This document shows positions 25,401 to 34,296 of a DNA stretch of 64,000 nucleotides, in pieces (position 1 is the stretch's first letter; every line of letters starts with the position of its first letter). The position numbers and the translations under genes are program-made. The notes beneath the pieces are model-generated. The model saw only the letters and a program-made list of their open reading frames with translations, searched no databases and had not been told where the DNA came from. The DNA is from JAICJJ01 sp039809985 (lineage in GTDB: Bacteria > Chloroflexota > Chloroflexia > Thermomicrobiales > UBA6265): positions 7,689-71,688 of the forward strand of contig JBDHWC010000005.1 of the NCBI GenBank assembly GCA_039809985.1. Reading direction: 5' to 3'.

Positions 25401-26426
25401 CTAGCTCGGGAAGCCGCGCTCGCAGACGAGGGCGGCAAGGTCGGCGACCCGGCAGGAGTAGCCCCACTCGTTGTCGTACCAGGCGACGATCTTGACGAGG
25501 TCGTCGCCGACCGCCATGGTCGACATCCCGTCGACGATCGACGACCGGGAGTCCTGCCGGAAGTCGCTGGAGACGAGCGGCTCGTCGGTGAAGCCGAGGA
25601 TGCCCTGCAGGGCGTCGCTGGCGGCGGCGGTGCGCAGCGCGTCGTTCACCTGCGAGGCCTTGGCCGGCTTCTCGGTCTCGATCACGAAGTCGATGATGGA
25701 GACGGTCGGGACCGGCACGCGCAGCGAGAAGCCGTCGAACTTCCCCTTCAGCTCGGGGAGGACGAGGGCCACCGCCTTCGCCGCCCCGGTGCTGGTCGGG
25801 ATGATGTTGCCGGCGGCGGCGCGGGCCCGGCGCAGGTCCTTGTGCGGACCGTCGAGGGTCATCTGGTCGTTGGTGTAGGCGTGGACCGTGGTCATCAGGC
25901 CGCGCTTGATGCCGAACTCCTCGAGCATCACCTTGGCGATCGGGGCGAGGCAGTTCGTCGTGCAGGACGCGTTCGAGATGATGTCGTGGTCCTCCGGGTC
26001 GTAGGCCGTCTCGTTGACCCCGAGCACGACGGTGAGGTCCTCGCCCTTGGCCGGGCCGGTGATGATCACCTTCTTGGCCCCGGCGTCGAGGTGGCCGGAG
26101 GCGTCGGTGGCGTCGGAGAACCGGCCGGTCGACTCGATCACGAGGTCGACCTTGTCCGACTTCCACGGCACGTCGGCCGGGCTCTTCTCGGAGTGGACCG
26201 TGATCTGCTTGCCGTTGACGGTCAGCGCGTGCTTGCCCGCTTCGACCTCGGCGTCGAACCGGCCGTAGGTGGAGTCGTACTTGAGCAGGTGGGCGAGGGT
26301 GGAGGGGCTGGTCTGGTCGTTGACCGCCACCACTTCGAACAAGTCGTCGAACCCGCCGTCGGTGATTGCCTTGAACACCTGGCGCCCGATGCGGCCGAAC
26401 CCGTTAATCCCGACCCGATAGACCAT
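25401..26426 (-). CDS. gap: Type I glyceraldehyde-3-phosphate dehydrogenase
   Basis: 341 residues. Oxidises glyceraldehyde-3-phosphate with NAD+ and phosphate. Seen are the Rossmann start YRVGINGFGRIGRQVFKA, the catalytic Cys in SNASCTTNCLAP, and WYDNEWGYSCRVADL near the C-terminus. The Asp in VVAVNDQTSP suggests preference for NAD. The ATG at 26426 has AAGGAG upstream and lies inside the end of glmR, overlapping by 23 bases, so gap translation is probably tied to glmR. Confidence 0.97.
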   Translation of the reverse strand: MVYRVGINGFGRIGRQVFKAITDGGFDDLFEVVAVNDQTSPSTLAHLLKYDSTYGRFDAEVEAGKHALTVNGKQITVHSEKSPADVPWKSDKVDLVIESTGRFSDATDASGHLDAGAKKVIITGPAKGEDLTVVLGVNETAYDPEDHDIISNASCTTNCLAPIAKVMLEEFGIKRGLMTTVHAYTNDQMTLDGPHKDLRRARAAAGNIIPTSTGAAKAVALVLPELKGKFDGFSLRVPVPTVSIIDFVIETEKPAKASQVNDALRTAAASDALQGILGFTDEPLVSSDFRQDSRSSIVDGMSTMAVGDDLVKIVAWYDNEWGYSCRVADLAALVCERGFPS

Positions 26427-27777
26427 GCACCGTCTCCTTGTCACCAGATGCCGCGGGCAGCGCAGCGCCTCGCCCGCCCGGCGTGCCGCCGGTCGCCGCG
26501 AGCGTGCGCGGGTCGCCGAATTCTCCGTGCGCGATGTCCAGCAGCGCCGCCGCGAGCTTGGTCGGGTCGTGCCGCAGGGGGTTGTGGTCGCTGACGACGT
26601 CGCTGGCGACGACGGCCACCCGGTCGTCGATGTCCCGCAGGCCGGTTGCCAGCACCGGGGCGATCTGCAGCTCGGGGCCGATCGCCTCGGCCGAGGCGGG
26701 GTTGCAGTTGACCAGCGCGTAGTCGAGGACACCGGGGCCGAGGTGGTTCACGATCTCCCGAACGTGGTCGGCGGCGGTGAAGTCGTCGGTCTCCCCGGAC
26801 TGGGTCGCGACGTTGCAGACATAGACGGTGGGGGCGAGCGACCAGCGAATGGCCTGGGTGATGTCGGGGACCAGCAGGTTCGGCAGCACGCTGGTGTAGA
26901 GGCTGCCGGGGCCGAGGACCACCAGGTTGGCCTCCATGATCGCGGAGAAGGCCGGCGAATAGCCGTTGGGGTGCTCCGGGTCGAGGTAGATCCGGCTGAT
27001 CGGGGCCTGCTTGTGGCCGATCTGCGACTCACCGTGGATCACGCTGCCGTCTTCGAGCTCAGCATTCAGGGTGATGTTCTCGAGCGTCGACGGCAGGACC
27101 CGGCCGCGGATGTTGAGCACGCTGGCCGACTCGATCACGGCGCTCTCGAAATTGCCGGTGACTTGGGTCAGCGCGGTGATGAAGAGGTTGCCGAAGGAGT
27201 GCCCCTCGAGTTCCGAGCCCGCGGTGCTGAAGCGGTGCTGGAAGAGCCTCGTGACGAGGGCCTCGTCGTCGGCGAGGGCGACGAGGCAGTTCCGGATGTC
27301 GCCGGGGGCCGGGATGTCGAAGTCGCTGCGGATGCGGCCGGTGCTGCCGCCGTCGTCGGCCACGGTGACGATCGCGGTGATCGCCACGTCGTGCTGCTTG
27401 AGACCGCGGAGGAGGGTCGGCAGGCCGGTGCCGCCGCCGATGGCGACGACGCTGAAGGGAGGCTGATCCGACCCGAACCGATGCTCGGCGACGATGGTCG
27501 CCAAGTCGCGGCCGGGGGCGCGCAGCGACATGAACGGGCTGAGCAGCGACGTGCTCAGCTTCCAGAAGGCGAAGACGACCGCGCCGAGGCCGAGCAACAG
27601 CACCGCGACGAACCGAAGCTCGCGCGGCAGGAACTGGCCGGTGGCGACCGCGACCGCGCCGTCGACCGTGGTCGGCACCGCGAGGTAGCGGTAGGCGTAG
27701 ACGATCGCCATCGCGAGCGCGACGCCGGTGAGCATGGTGCCGGCCAGCAGCAGCCCGACCCACCGTTTGATGTGCAT
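26404..27777 (-). CDS. glmR: Gluconeogenesis factor family protein (GlmR/YvcK) with an N-terminal membrane anchor
   Basis: 457 residues. Two predicted membrane helices (about 8-30 and 55-75) precede the soluble YvcK/CofD-like domain: VVAIGGGTGLPTLLRGLK, VTVADDGGSTGRIR, PAPGDIRNCLVALAD, GHSFGNLFITAL and GPGSLYTSVLPNL. In Firmicutes this protein binds UDP-GlcNAc and stimulates glucosamine-6-phosphate synthase, directing carbon to the wall, and is needed for growth on gluconeogenic carbon. Lying directly upstream of and overlapping gap, it fits a carbon-partitioning role. The membrane anchor is extra compared with the Bacillus protein. The ATG at 27777 is preferred because both helices follow it. 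Confidence 0.93.
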   Translation of the reverse strand: MHIKRWVGLLLAGTMLTGVALAMAIVYAYRYLAVPTTVDGAVAVATGQFLPRELRFVAVLLLGLGAVVFAFWKLSTSLLSPFMSLRAPGRDLATIVAEHRFGSDQPPFSVVAIGGGTGLPTLLRGLKQHDVAITAIVTVADDGGSTGRIRSDFDIPAPGDIRNCLVALADDEALVTRLFQHRFSTAGSELEGHSFGNLFITALTQVTGNFESAVIESASVLNIRGRVLPSTLENITLNAELEDGSVIHGESQIGHKQAPISRIYLDPEHPNGYSPAFSAIMEANLVVLGPGSLYTSVLPNLLVPDITQAIRWSLAPTVYVCNVATQSGETDDFTAADHVREIVNHLGPGVLDYALVNCNPASAEAIGPELQIAPVLATGLRDIDDRVAVVASDVVSDHNPLRHDPTKLAAALLDIAHGEFGDPRTLAATGGTPGGRGAALPAASGDKETVHGLSGRD

Positions 27778-28172
27778 TCCGGGCCGAAGCCACGTCCGCC
27801 AAGAGCGCAGCGCTCACCCCTCCCTGACGGGACGCGTCCCCTCCCGCCCCGAGTCGCGACGGGCGAACATTGGCCGGCGCGCTCGCAGTATAGCACTGCG
27901 ATTCGCCGCTTCGCGTTCCGTATCTTGTGAGGAAAGGAGCAATGGGAAATTGATCCTGAAACTATCCTATTGGGCGATGCTTCGTGGAACATCGGGAAAT
28001 TGCGCGGATCGAACGGCACTTGCTGCGGATCAGGCCACGAGCCGGACCTCGCGCGGGCTGCGCCGCCACGGAACGGTGCCCGCCGGTGGCGCGTTGCGGC
28101 AGACAGGCGAATCAGAGGACTCGGCTGGGCAGGCGCATGGTCGCCGGCCGAGGAACGGACGGGAGGACCGGG
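27778..28172. other. Divergent intergenic region with an AT-richer island
   Basis: 395 bases between glmR and the Cys-rich gene; no convincing small gene. A TATACT (27892-27887, minus strand) preceded by TGC forms an extended -10 that could drive glmR, with a weak -35. Bases about 27910-27990 are clearly AT-richer than the surroundings and may hold a promoter for the rightward gene, but I cannot define one. Confidence 0.3.
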
Positions 28173-28688
28173 ATGGACGGGAAGCAGTTTGACCGGATGA
28201 CGCGGACGCTCGGCCGCCGGACCAGTCGGCGGCGCGGGCTGGCCGCGCTGGGTGCGCTGGCGGTCGCGGGCTTGGCGGGGCGGACGGCCACCGCGCAGGT
28301 GACGGTCGGGGGGCGGTTCTGCGGCGGCATTGCGGGCATTCCGTGCCCGGACGGCCTCCGCTGCGTGATCGACACCGCCGTCTGCGACCCGGCCCGGGGC
28401 GGGGCGGACTGCGGCGGCTGGTGCCGGCCGTGGGCCCCGTCGGCCCCGCCGCCGACCGACCCGTGCGCGGCGATGCTCTGCCTGAGCGGGACCACCTGCT
28501 GCCCGAACTGCGGCGGCGTCTGCGTGCCGCAGGGGACCGCGTGCAGCGACCAGCTGTGCGGCGAGCGGTGCGGCAAGGGCTTCTGCGCCCAAGGCGAGGT
28601 CTGCTGCAACGACAGTTGCGGCATCTGCACGCCGCCGGACGGCTTCTGCACGATGCAGTACTGCGGCGAGGAGACGCCGGCGCTGTAG
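28173..28688 (+). CDS. Cys-rich exported protein with twin-arginine-type signal
   Basis: 171 residues with 22 Cys. The signal SRRRGLAALGALAVAG, ending in TATAQ, fits Tat export. The mature part begins with FCGGIAGIPCPDGLRCV, then DPARGGADCGGWC, resembling the eight-cysteine cluster domain of secreted bacterial proteins. A second cluster (CLSGTTCCPNCGGVC) and a third (CAQGEVCCNDSCGIC) follow. The N-terminal tag MDGKQFDRMTRTLG matches the gene at 17739 in pattern. The ATG at 28173 has GGGAGGA at ideal spacing. Function unknown; a disulfide-rich surface or protease-inhibitor-like role is only a guess. Confidence 0.82.
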   Translation: MDGKQFDRMTRTLGRRTSRRRGLAALGALAVAGLAGRTATAQVTVGGRFCGGIAGIPCPDGLRCVIDTAVCDPARGGADCGGWCRPWAPSAPPPTDPCAAMLCLSGTTCCPNCGGVCVPQGTACSDQLCGERCGKGFCAQGEVCCNDSCGICTPPDGFCTMQYCGEETPAL

Positions 28689-28713
28689 GACGGCGAGCCC
28701 AACGTCGGACGCC

Positions 28714-28744
28714 GAGGCCCGCGGGACCATGTCCCGCGGGCCTC
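28714..28744. terminator. Strong hairpin between convergent genes
   Basis: A 14-bp perfect stem (28714-28727 with 28731-28744) and a CAT loop lie between the Cys-rich gene and resA. It has no long T tract; it probably terminates in both directions. Confidence 0.6.
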
Positions 28745-28776
28745 GTTGCGTGCCGTCGATGCCGGTCGCGGGCGGG

Positions 28777-29439
28777 CTACGAGTCCGCGGCGGGCTTGAG
28801 GATGGTCCGGGTCTGGGCGATCGCCTGCTCCTCGCTCAGGTCTTCGAGCGAGATGGCGCGGACGATGCCGTCCGGGTCGATGAAGATGTGGGTCGGGAAG
28901 TTCATGATCGGGTAGGCGTAGCCGGTCGCCGACTCGTCCGGGTCGCTGAGGACGAGGAACCGCGCCCCGTTCTCGGCGGCGTAGGTGGCGGCGTCGACGG
29001 TCGGCTCGCGCAGGCTGACCGCCAGCATCCGGACGCCCTCCGGGGCGACCTTGTCGTAGGCGCGGACGATGTCCGGGAACTCCGCCCGGCAGGGCGGGCA
29101 CCACGAACCCCAGAACATCAGCCAGACCGGGCGGCCGCGGAACCCGGACAACTGGACCGGGTTGCCGAAGACGTCGTAGGCGACGAAGTCGGGAGCGACC
29201 TCGCCGACCTTCGGCAGGATGCGCCGGTTGACGCCGCCCTGGCCGATGGTGTCGAAGCCGGAGCGCGCGCCGAGCAGCCACGTGCCGGCGACGATCGCGC
29301 CGGCGAAGCCGAGCCCGCCGAGGATGGTGGCGCGGCGGCTGACCGGGCCCGGCCCGGCGGTCGCGCCGCCGTCCGGCGTGGTGCCGGCCGCGGGGGGTGC
29401 GCCGGGCGCGGCGGCCCCGCTAGACGCCGCCGTAGGCAT
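28777..29439 (-). CDS. resA: ResA/TlpA-type membrane-anchored thiol-disulfide oxidoreductase
   Basis: 220 residues. A flexible Ala/Gly/Pro N-tail and one membrane helix (about 38-58) precede a thioredoxin fold with WCPPC and the cis-Pro segment NFPTHIFIDPDG. In system II cytochrome c maturation, ResA reduces the apocytochrome CxxCH Cys, drawing electrons from CcdA. It is last in the ccdA-resB-ccsA-resA operon and its start overlaps ccsA by 20 bases. Confidence 0.92.
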   Translation of the reverse strand: MPTAASSGAAAPGAPPAAGTTPDGGATAGPGPVSRRATILGGLGFAGAIVAGTWLLGARSGFDTIGQGGVNRRILPKVGEVAPDFVAYDVFGNPVQLSGFRGRPVWLMFWGSWCPPCRAEFPDIVRAYDKVAPEGVRMLAVSLREPTVDAATYAAENGARFLVLSDPDESATGYAYPIMNFPTHIFIDPDGIVRAISLEDLSEEQAIAQTRTILKPAADS

Positions 29440-30322
29440 GGAGGCCGCCGAAGACGTAGTTGCCGTAGTAGGTGAAGACGACCGCGGCGAAGCCGACCAG
29501 CAGGATGATGGCGCTGCGCGAGCCGCGCCAGCCGCGCAGGGTCCGGGTGTGCAGGTAGACGCCGTAGATGAGCCAGGTGAAGAGGGCGGCCGCCTCCTTC
29601 GGGTCCCAGCTCCAGTAGGTGCCCCACGCCTGGTAGGCCCAGACCGAGCCCAGGATCAGGACGAGGGCCATGGCCGGGAAGCCGATGGTCACCGCCCGGA
29701 AGCCGAGGTCGTCGAGGAGGGCGGCGCTCGGCAGCCACGAGACGTTCCAGCGGACCTTGACGAGGTAGAGGACGGCGGCGGCGAAGGCGACGGCGAACGT
29801 GGAGTAGGCGAGGATCGCCATCGAGACGTGGAACGTCATCATCGGGTTGTTCTGGAGCGCGGGGATCAGCGGGTTGACCTCGCGCAGGTAGGCGGGCAGC
29901 GACCAGACGTAGGCGATCATCGCCACCGTCACGGGCAGCACGATCGCGCCAAGCTGGCGCACGCCGTAGTGCCGCTCGAACAGCAGGTAGACGAGGCCGA
30001 CGAGGAAGACGAAGGTGCTCGAGAACTCGTACATGTTCGAGAGCGGCGGGTGCCCCGCGGCGAGGGTCCGCAGCACCAGCGAGATGCCCTGGAAGACGAC
30101 GCCGAACCACGCCAGCATCGTCGCGAACTGGCCGATCGCGGGACCGGTCGGCTCGAGCGAGGCGGACGTGCCGACGATCGCCGGGCCATTGCCGGTGGCG
30201 AGCGAGGTCCGCCGGACGCGAACGCGGCCCACGGCGTAGACGACGTAGCAGATCGCCGACAGGACGTAGGCAATCGACGCCGCGGCGAAACTGTAGAACG
30301 AGAGCATCACGAGAGCTTGCAT
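29420..30322 (-). CDS. ccsA: Cytochrome c biogenesis protein CcsA (ResC-like)
   Basis: 300 residues with about eight membrane helices. The heme-handling WWD-type motif is WGTYWSWDPKEAAALFTW; His residues at FERHYG, FHVSMA and GVYLHTRTL are candidate heme ligands. With ResB it exports heme and ligates it to apocytochromes at the outer face. The ATG at 30322 is chosen because the first helix begins directly (ALVMLSFYSFAAASIAYVL). It lies 43 bases after resB. Confidence 0.93.
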   Translation of the reverse strand: MQALVMLSFYSFAAASIAYVLSAICYVVYAVGRVRVRRTSLATGNGPAIVGTSASLEPTGPAIGQFATMLAWFGVVFQGISLVLRTLAAGHPPLSNMYEFSSTFVFLVGLVYLLFERHYGVRQLGAIVLPVTVAMIAYVWSLPAYLREVNPLIPALQNNPMMTFHVSMAILAYSTFAVAFAAAVLYLVKVRWNVSWLPSAALLDDLGFRAVTIGFPAMALVLILGSVWAYQAWGTYWSWDPKEAAALFTWLIYGVYLHTRTLRGWRGSRSAIILLVGFAAVVFTYYGNYVFGGLHAYGGV

Positions 30323-30365
30323 CAGCGGCGTCCCCCGGCGCGGCGTGGCGCGCGCCCGTTCCTGC

Positions 30366-31829
30366 TCACGCGGATTCCGCGCGCGCGGATCGTTCCATCG
30401 GCAGCCCGAGGTCGGCCTCCAGCCGGTCGACCATTTCCTCGAACGCGCGTTGCCCGGCCCAGTCGCGCTTCGCCATCGGGGCGAGCGCCAGCCGGCTGCC
30501 GCCGGCGCCGTTCGGGCCAATGATGCCCCGAATGCGCCGGTGCGGGAAGGCGAAGACCATCAGGATGCCGCCGGTCAGCATCAGGGCCGAGGCGAGGAAG
30601 ATCGGGATGGCCGGGTTGCGCGCGACCTGGAGGACGGTGAAGCGCCGCTCGCGCTCGAACGTCACGGTCGCGTTGCCGAAGGTGGTCGCGTCGCCTTGGT
30701 CGATCACCTGGGCGACCGGGTCCTTCAGCGGGCTGTCGGGGCCGAGCGGCCGGACCATCAGGTACATCTGGCCGCTGGCGAGGTGGAGCGTGTCGAGTTC
30801 GGGCTGGTTCGGCGGGTTGTCGTCGGGGGCGATGACGGTCAGGCTGATGCCGGCGGCGGGGAGGTCGAGCAGGGCGGCCGGGGCGTCCGGGTTCGTCTTG
30901 GAGCGGAACTCGCCGAGCGGCAGGGCGTCCTGGTAGAGCACGTTCCCCTGCGCGTCCTTGATGTCCAGCGTGACGGCCTGCCCGAAGCCGGACTGGTAGA
31001 AGACGACGTCGCCGAGGGTCAGCGGGTGGTTGACGGTGATCGCGGCGTCGCGGACCGGCTGGCCGTCCTTGAGCACGGTCAGGTTGCTGCGGTAGGTCTT
31101 GGCGCTGCCGTCCTCGTTGTAGTCCTCGTCGAACCGGTTGAGGCGAACGCTGAGGCCGGTGTCGTGGCCGATCTCGCGCACCGACCCTTCGGGCACCATC
31201 ACGTCGGTGTCGCGGAAGCCCCAGCGCGCGCCGACGATGCCGCCGACCAGCACCAGGATCAGCGCGACGTGGAGCGGCACCGTGCCGAGCTTGCCGTAGC
31301 GGTTGCGGTCGGCGTAGAGGTGCGTCTCCTCGCCGACCTGCGCCGTCAGCACCCGGTAGCGGCGGTCGCGGAACGCGCCGGCGACCGTCTCGGCGAGGTC
31401 GGCCGGGGCGGCGGCGGCGGTCGCGTTGGCCGCAACGTCGGCCCCGCGCAGGAAGCCGTGGGTGGTGGTGACGGTCGGGTGGGCGATGGCCGCCCAGAGG
31501 CCGGGGGCGCGGTTGATGATGCCGCCGATGGCGATGCCGATGGCGAGCAGCGTCATCGTCACCATGAAGATGGCCGAGTGGTAGACGTCCCAGGCGTACC
31601 AGCGTTCGACCAGCGGCTTGGTGGCGGGGACGGCGTCGGCCAGCGCCTGCGGCACGGAGCTGTTGCGGAGCGCGCCGATCAGCACGAGGAGCGCGAGGAA
31701 GATGATCTCGTAGATGCCGACCCGGACCGAGCAGAAGAACCGCCAGATGCGGTCGACCACCCACTCGAACCCGCTCTTCTGGCGGGCGACCGGCGCGGGG
31801 CGGGCGGAGGGCTGGACGTCTCCGATCAC
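30366..31829 (-). CDS. resB: Cytochrome c biogenesis protein ResB
   Basis: 487 residues. Three membrane helices lie in the first half (near 28-45, 75-95 and 165-185) and one near the C-terminus (about 420-440), with a large external domain between (LNRFDEDYNEDGSAKTYRSN; VNHPLTLGDVVFYQSGFG), which is the ResB layout. ResB is the partner of CcsA in the heme lyase. The GTG at 31829 overlaps the ccdA stop as GTGA. Confidence 0.93.
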   Translation of the reverse strand: MIGDVQPSARPAPVARQKSGFEWVVDRIWRFFCSVRVGIYEIIFLALLVLIGALRNSSVPQALADAVPATKPLVERWYAWDVYHSAIFMVTMTLLAIGIAIGGIINRAPGLWAAIAHPTVTTTHGFLRGADVAANATAAAAPADLAETVAGAFRDRRYRVLTAQVGEETHLYADRNRYGKLGTVPLHVALILVLVGGIVGARWGFRDTDVMVPEGSVREIGHDTGLSVRLNRFDEDYNEDGSAKTYRSNLTVLKDGQPVRDAAITVNHPLTLGDVVFYQSGFGQAVTLDIKDAQGNVLYQDALPLGEFRSKTNPDAPAALLDLPAAGISLTVIAPDDNPPNQPELDTLHLASGQMYLMVRPLGPDSPLKDPVAQVIDQGDATTFGNATVTFERERRFTVLQVARNPAIPIFLASALMLTGGILMVFAFPHRRIRGIIGPNGAGGSRLALAPMAKRDWAGQRAFEEMVDRLEADLGLPMERSARAESA

Positions 31830-32575
31830 AGGCGAGGCTCCCACGGCGTCCACGGCGAGAGGGCGACGATGCGGGCGAACACCTGCTGGTAGATGCCGAG
31901 CAGCATGATCGCGCCGACCGCGAGCATGACACCGCCGCTGAGGCTGGTCGCCAGCGGCAGGTGCCGGTTCAGGCGGCGGATCAGTCCCGGCGACGAGCCG
32001 TACGCCGCGGCCGCGGCGAGGAACGGCACGGCCAGCCCCGCCGAGTAGGCCGTCAGCAAGGTCGCGGCGCGGACCGGGTCGCCTTGGCCGGCGGCCATTG
32101 TCAGGATCGCGCCGAGGATCGGGCCGACGCACGGGGACCAGCCGGCGGCGAAGGTGACGCCGACGAGGAACGACGAGGCGATCCGGCCGTCGGTCGCCGC
32201 CGGACCCGTCAGCCGGTGGTCGCTGGCCAGCCACGGCAGGCGGATGATGCCGAGCTGGTGGGCACCGAGGACCACCAGCAGCACGCCGCCGAGTCGAACC
32301 AGCAGGTCGCGGTTGCGGGCGACCACTTCCGCCGTGCTGACGAGGCCGCCCGCCGCGCCGAGCGCGACGCCGAGGAGGACGAAGACGAGGGAGAAGCCGA
32401 GCACGTAGGCGACCGCACTGGCCATGATCCGGGGCCGATTCGGGGTCAGCCCCGGCCCGCTGGTGACGCCGGCGAGGTGCGCCATGTAGATCGGCACCAG
32501 CGGCAGCACGCAGGGGGACGAGATCGACAGCACACCGGCGACGAAGGCGGCGACCAGAGAGACTTCCGTGCTCAT
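31826..32575 (-). CDS. ccdA: Cytochrome c biogenesis protein CcdA
   Basis: 249 residues, six predicted membrane helices. Each half carries one redox Cys, in SISSPCVLPLVPIY and GWSPCVGPILG, which transfer electrons from cytoplasmic thioredoxin to ResA. The ATG at 32575 fits the first helix; upstream codons are not conserved. It is the first gene of the operon and is divergent from recO across 149 bases. Confidence 0.95.
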   Translation of the reverse strand: MSTEVSLVAAFVAGVLSISSPCVLPLVPIYMAHLAGVTSGPGLTPNRPRIMASAVAYVLGFSLVFVLLGVALGAAGGLVSTAEVVARNRDLLVRLGGVLLVVLGAHQLGIIRLPWLASDHRLTGPAATDGRIASSFLVGVTFAAGWSPCVGPILGAILTMAAGQGDPVRAATLLTAYSAGLAVPFLAAAAAYGSSPGLIRRLNRHLPLATSLSGGVMLAVGAIMLLGIYQQVFARIVALSPWTPWEPRL

Positions 32576-32724
32576 GCGGCAACCGTACCATCGGCCCGGA
32601 AGGGGGTCAATTTCGGCCCGCGAGCCCGACCGGCAGCGCTGCTGGACCGCGGCCGGGCGAGAGCTCGATGGTACAATTGGGAACAAAAGTTCGCTTCTCC
32701 ACATCGCCCGGAACGTGTGAGCGG

Positions 32725-33525
32725 ATGACCGACCAGCCTGCCCCGATGCCGCTCAAGGAACGCCTCTACCGGACCGAGGCGATCGTCCTCGGCCAGATCG
32801 ACTACGCCGAGGCGGACCGCATCCTGACCGTCTACACGCCGCGCCTCGGCAAGTTCCGGGTGATCGCCAAGGGCGCGCGGCGTCCGCTGAGCCGGTTCGG
32901 CCCGCACATCGGCCAGTTCGCCCGCTGCCGGCTGATGCTGGCGCGCGGACGCGAACTCGACGTGGTGACCGGGGCGGAGACGATCGACACCCACGGCGCG
33001 CTCGGCGGCGACCTCGACGCCTACGCGCACGCCGCCCACTGCTGCGAGCTGGTCGGCCGCCTGACCGAGGACCGGCAGGAGAACCCGGCCGCGTACGAGG
33101 TGCTGGCGGGGTCGCTGCGGCTGCTGGCGGACGGCGTCGAGCCGGCGTTGGTTGCCCGCCACTTCGAGTTGGCACTGCTGACGCTGCTCGGCTACCGGCC
33201 GGAGTTGTACCGGTGCGTCGCCTGCGAGCGAGACCTCGCGGCGGAACAGAACTTCCTCAGCCATCGGCTCGGGGGGATGCTCTGCCCGATCTGCCGAACC
33301 GCGGACGCCGGCTCGGTGCCGGTCACGGTCAACGCCCAGAAGTACCTGCGGGCGCTCGACCGGCGGGGCCTCGCCTACGTTGCCAAGCTGTCCGTCGACG
33401 CGGACTTGGCCCGCGAGGTCGAGCACGTCGTCGGCGGCTACCTGCGGCACCTGACCGAACGGGAACTGAACAGCCTCGGCGTGCTGCGGACGATCCGCGA
33501 CGCCTCGCCGCCCTCACCCGCCTGA
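32725..33525 (+). CDS. recO: DNA repair protein RecO
   Basis: 266 residues. An N-terminal OB fold (YRTEAIVLGQIDYAEADRILTVYTP, then GKFRVIAKGARRP) precedes a helical domain and a zinc-finger-like CVAC...CPIC. RecO loads RecA on SSB-coated gaps with RecR. The ATG at 32725 has only GAGCGG nearby; a TG-preceded TACAAT (32671-32676) is a possible extended -10. The last 12 bases overlap the end of convergent trmD. Confidence 0.95.
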   Translation: MTDQPAPMPLKERLYRTEAIVLGQIDYAEADRILTVYTPRLGKFRVIAKGARRPLSRFGPHIGQFARCRLMLARGRELDVVTGAETIDTHGALGGDLDAYAHAAHCCELVGRLTEDRQENPAAYEVLAGSLRLLADGVEPALVARHFELALLTLLGYRPELYRCVACERDLAAEQNFLSHRLGGMLCPICRTADAGSVPVTVNAQKYLRALDRRGLAYVAKLSVDADLAREVEHVVGGYLRHLTERELNSLGVLRTIRDASPPSPA

Positions 33526-34296
33526 TTCTTGGCCCGGTGGACCGGCCGTCAGCGTGTCGGCGAGTTCGCGCTCGCGGGCGGAGAGGGGGGCGTCGCGCAG
33601 CAGGTCGGGTCGGTGGCGCGCGGTGCGGCGGATTGCCTGCTCGCGCCGCCAGCGGCCGATCTCGGCGTGGTGGCCGCTGAAGAGGACGGGCGGCACGTCC
33701 AGTCCGCGGTAGGTCGCCGGCCGGGTGTAGTGGGGGTGTTCGAGCAGGCCCGACTCGTGCGACTCCTCGACGGTCGACGCCGCGTGGATCGCGCCTGGCA
33801 GGAGGCGGGTGACGGCGTCGACGACGACCATCGCCGGCAGTTCGCCGCCGGTCAGGACGTAGTCGCCGATCGAGAGTTCGGTGGCACCGAGCAGGTCGGC
33901 GACCCGCTGGTCGATCCCCTCGTAGTGGCCGCAGACGAGGGCGATCCGCCGTTGCCCCGCGAGGCGGCGGGCGAACCGCTGGTCGAACCGTTCGCCCCCG
34001 GCGGAGAAGAGGATGACCGGCGCCTGCCCGAGGTCTTGGCCGAGCGTGGCTTCCACCCCCTCGACGATCGGCGGGGCGATCATCACCATGCCGGCCCCGC
34101 CGCCGTAGGGGGTATCGTCGGCGGTCCGGTGCCGGTCCTTGGTCCATGTCCGCAGATCGTGGACGACGACCTCGACGAGGCCGGCGGCGCGGCAGCGGGC
34201 GACGATGCTCTCGTCGAGCGGCCCGGCGAACATCGCCGGGAAGAGGGTGAAGACGTCGAACCGGAGGAACGGGCTCCCCTCGGGCCGGTCGCTCAC
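33514..34296 (-). CDS. trmD: tRNA (guanine-37-N1)-methyltransferase
   Basis: 260 residues. Methylates G37 of tRNAs with G36 using SAM bound in a trefoil knot, preventing +1 frameshifts. Seen are FDVFTLFPAMFAGPLDESIV, DDTPYGGGAGMVM, ALVCGHYEGIDQRV and the knot SIGDYVLTGGELPAMVVVDAV. The GTG at 34296 forms a GTGA overlap with the HAD gene. The usual trmD neighbours rpsP, rimM and rplS are missing. Confidence 0.96.
   Translation of the reverse strand: MSDRPEGSPFLRFDVFTLFPAMFAGPLDESIVARCRAAGLVEVVVHDLRTWTKDRHRTADDTPYGGGAGMVMIAPPIVEGVEATLGQDLGQAPVILFSAGGERFDQRFARRLAGQRRIALVCGHYEGIDQRVADLLGATELSIGDYVLTGGELPAMVVVDAVTRLLPGAIHAASTVEESHESGLLEHPHYTRPATYRGLDVPPVLFSGHHAEIGRWRREQAIRRTARHRPDLLRDAPLSARERELADTLTAGPPGQESGG

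Noticed and set aside
27887..27892. A full promoter for glmR
   Set aside because: The -10 and a TG extension are fair but no -35 can be placed at 17 or 18 bases, so it is only mentioned in the intergenic entry.
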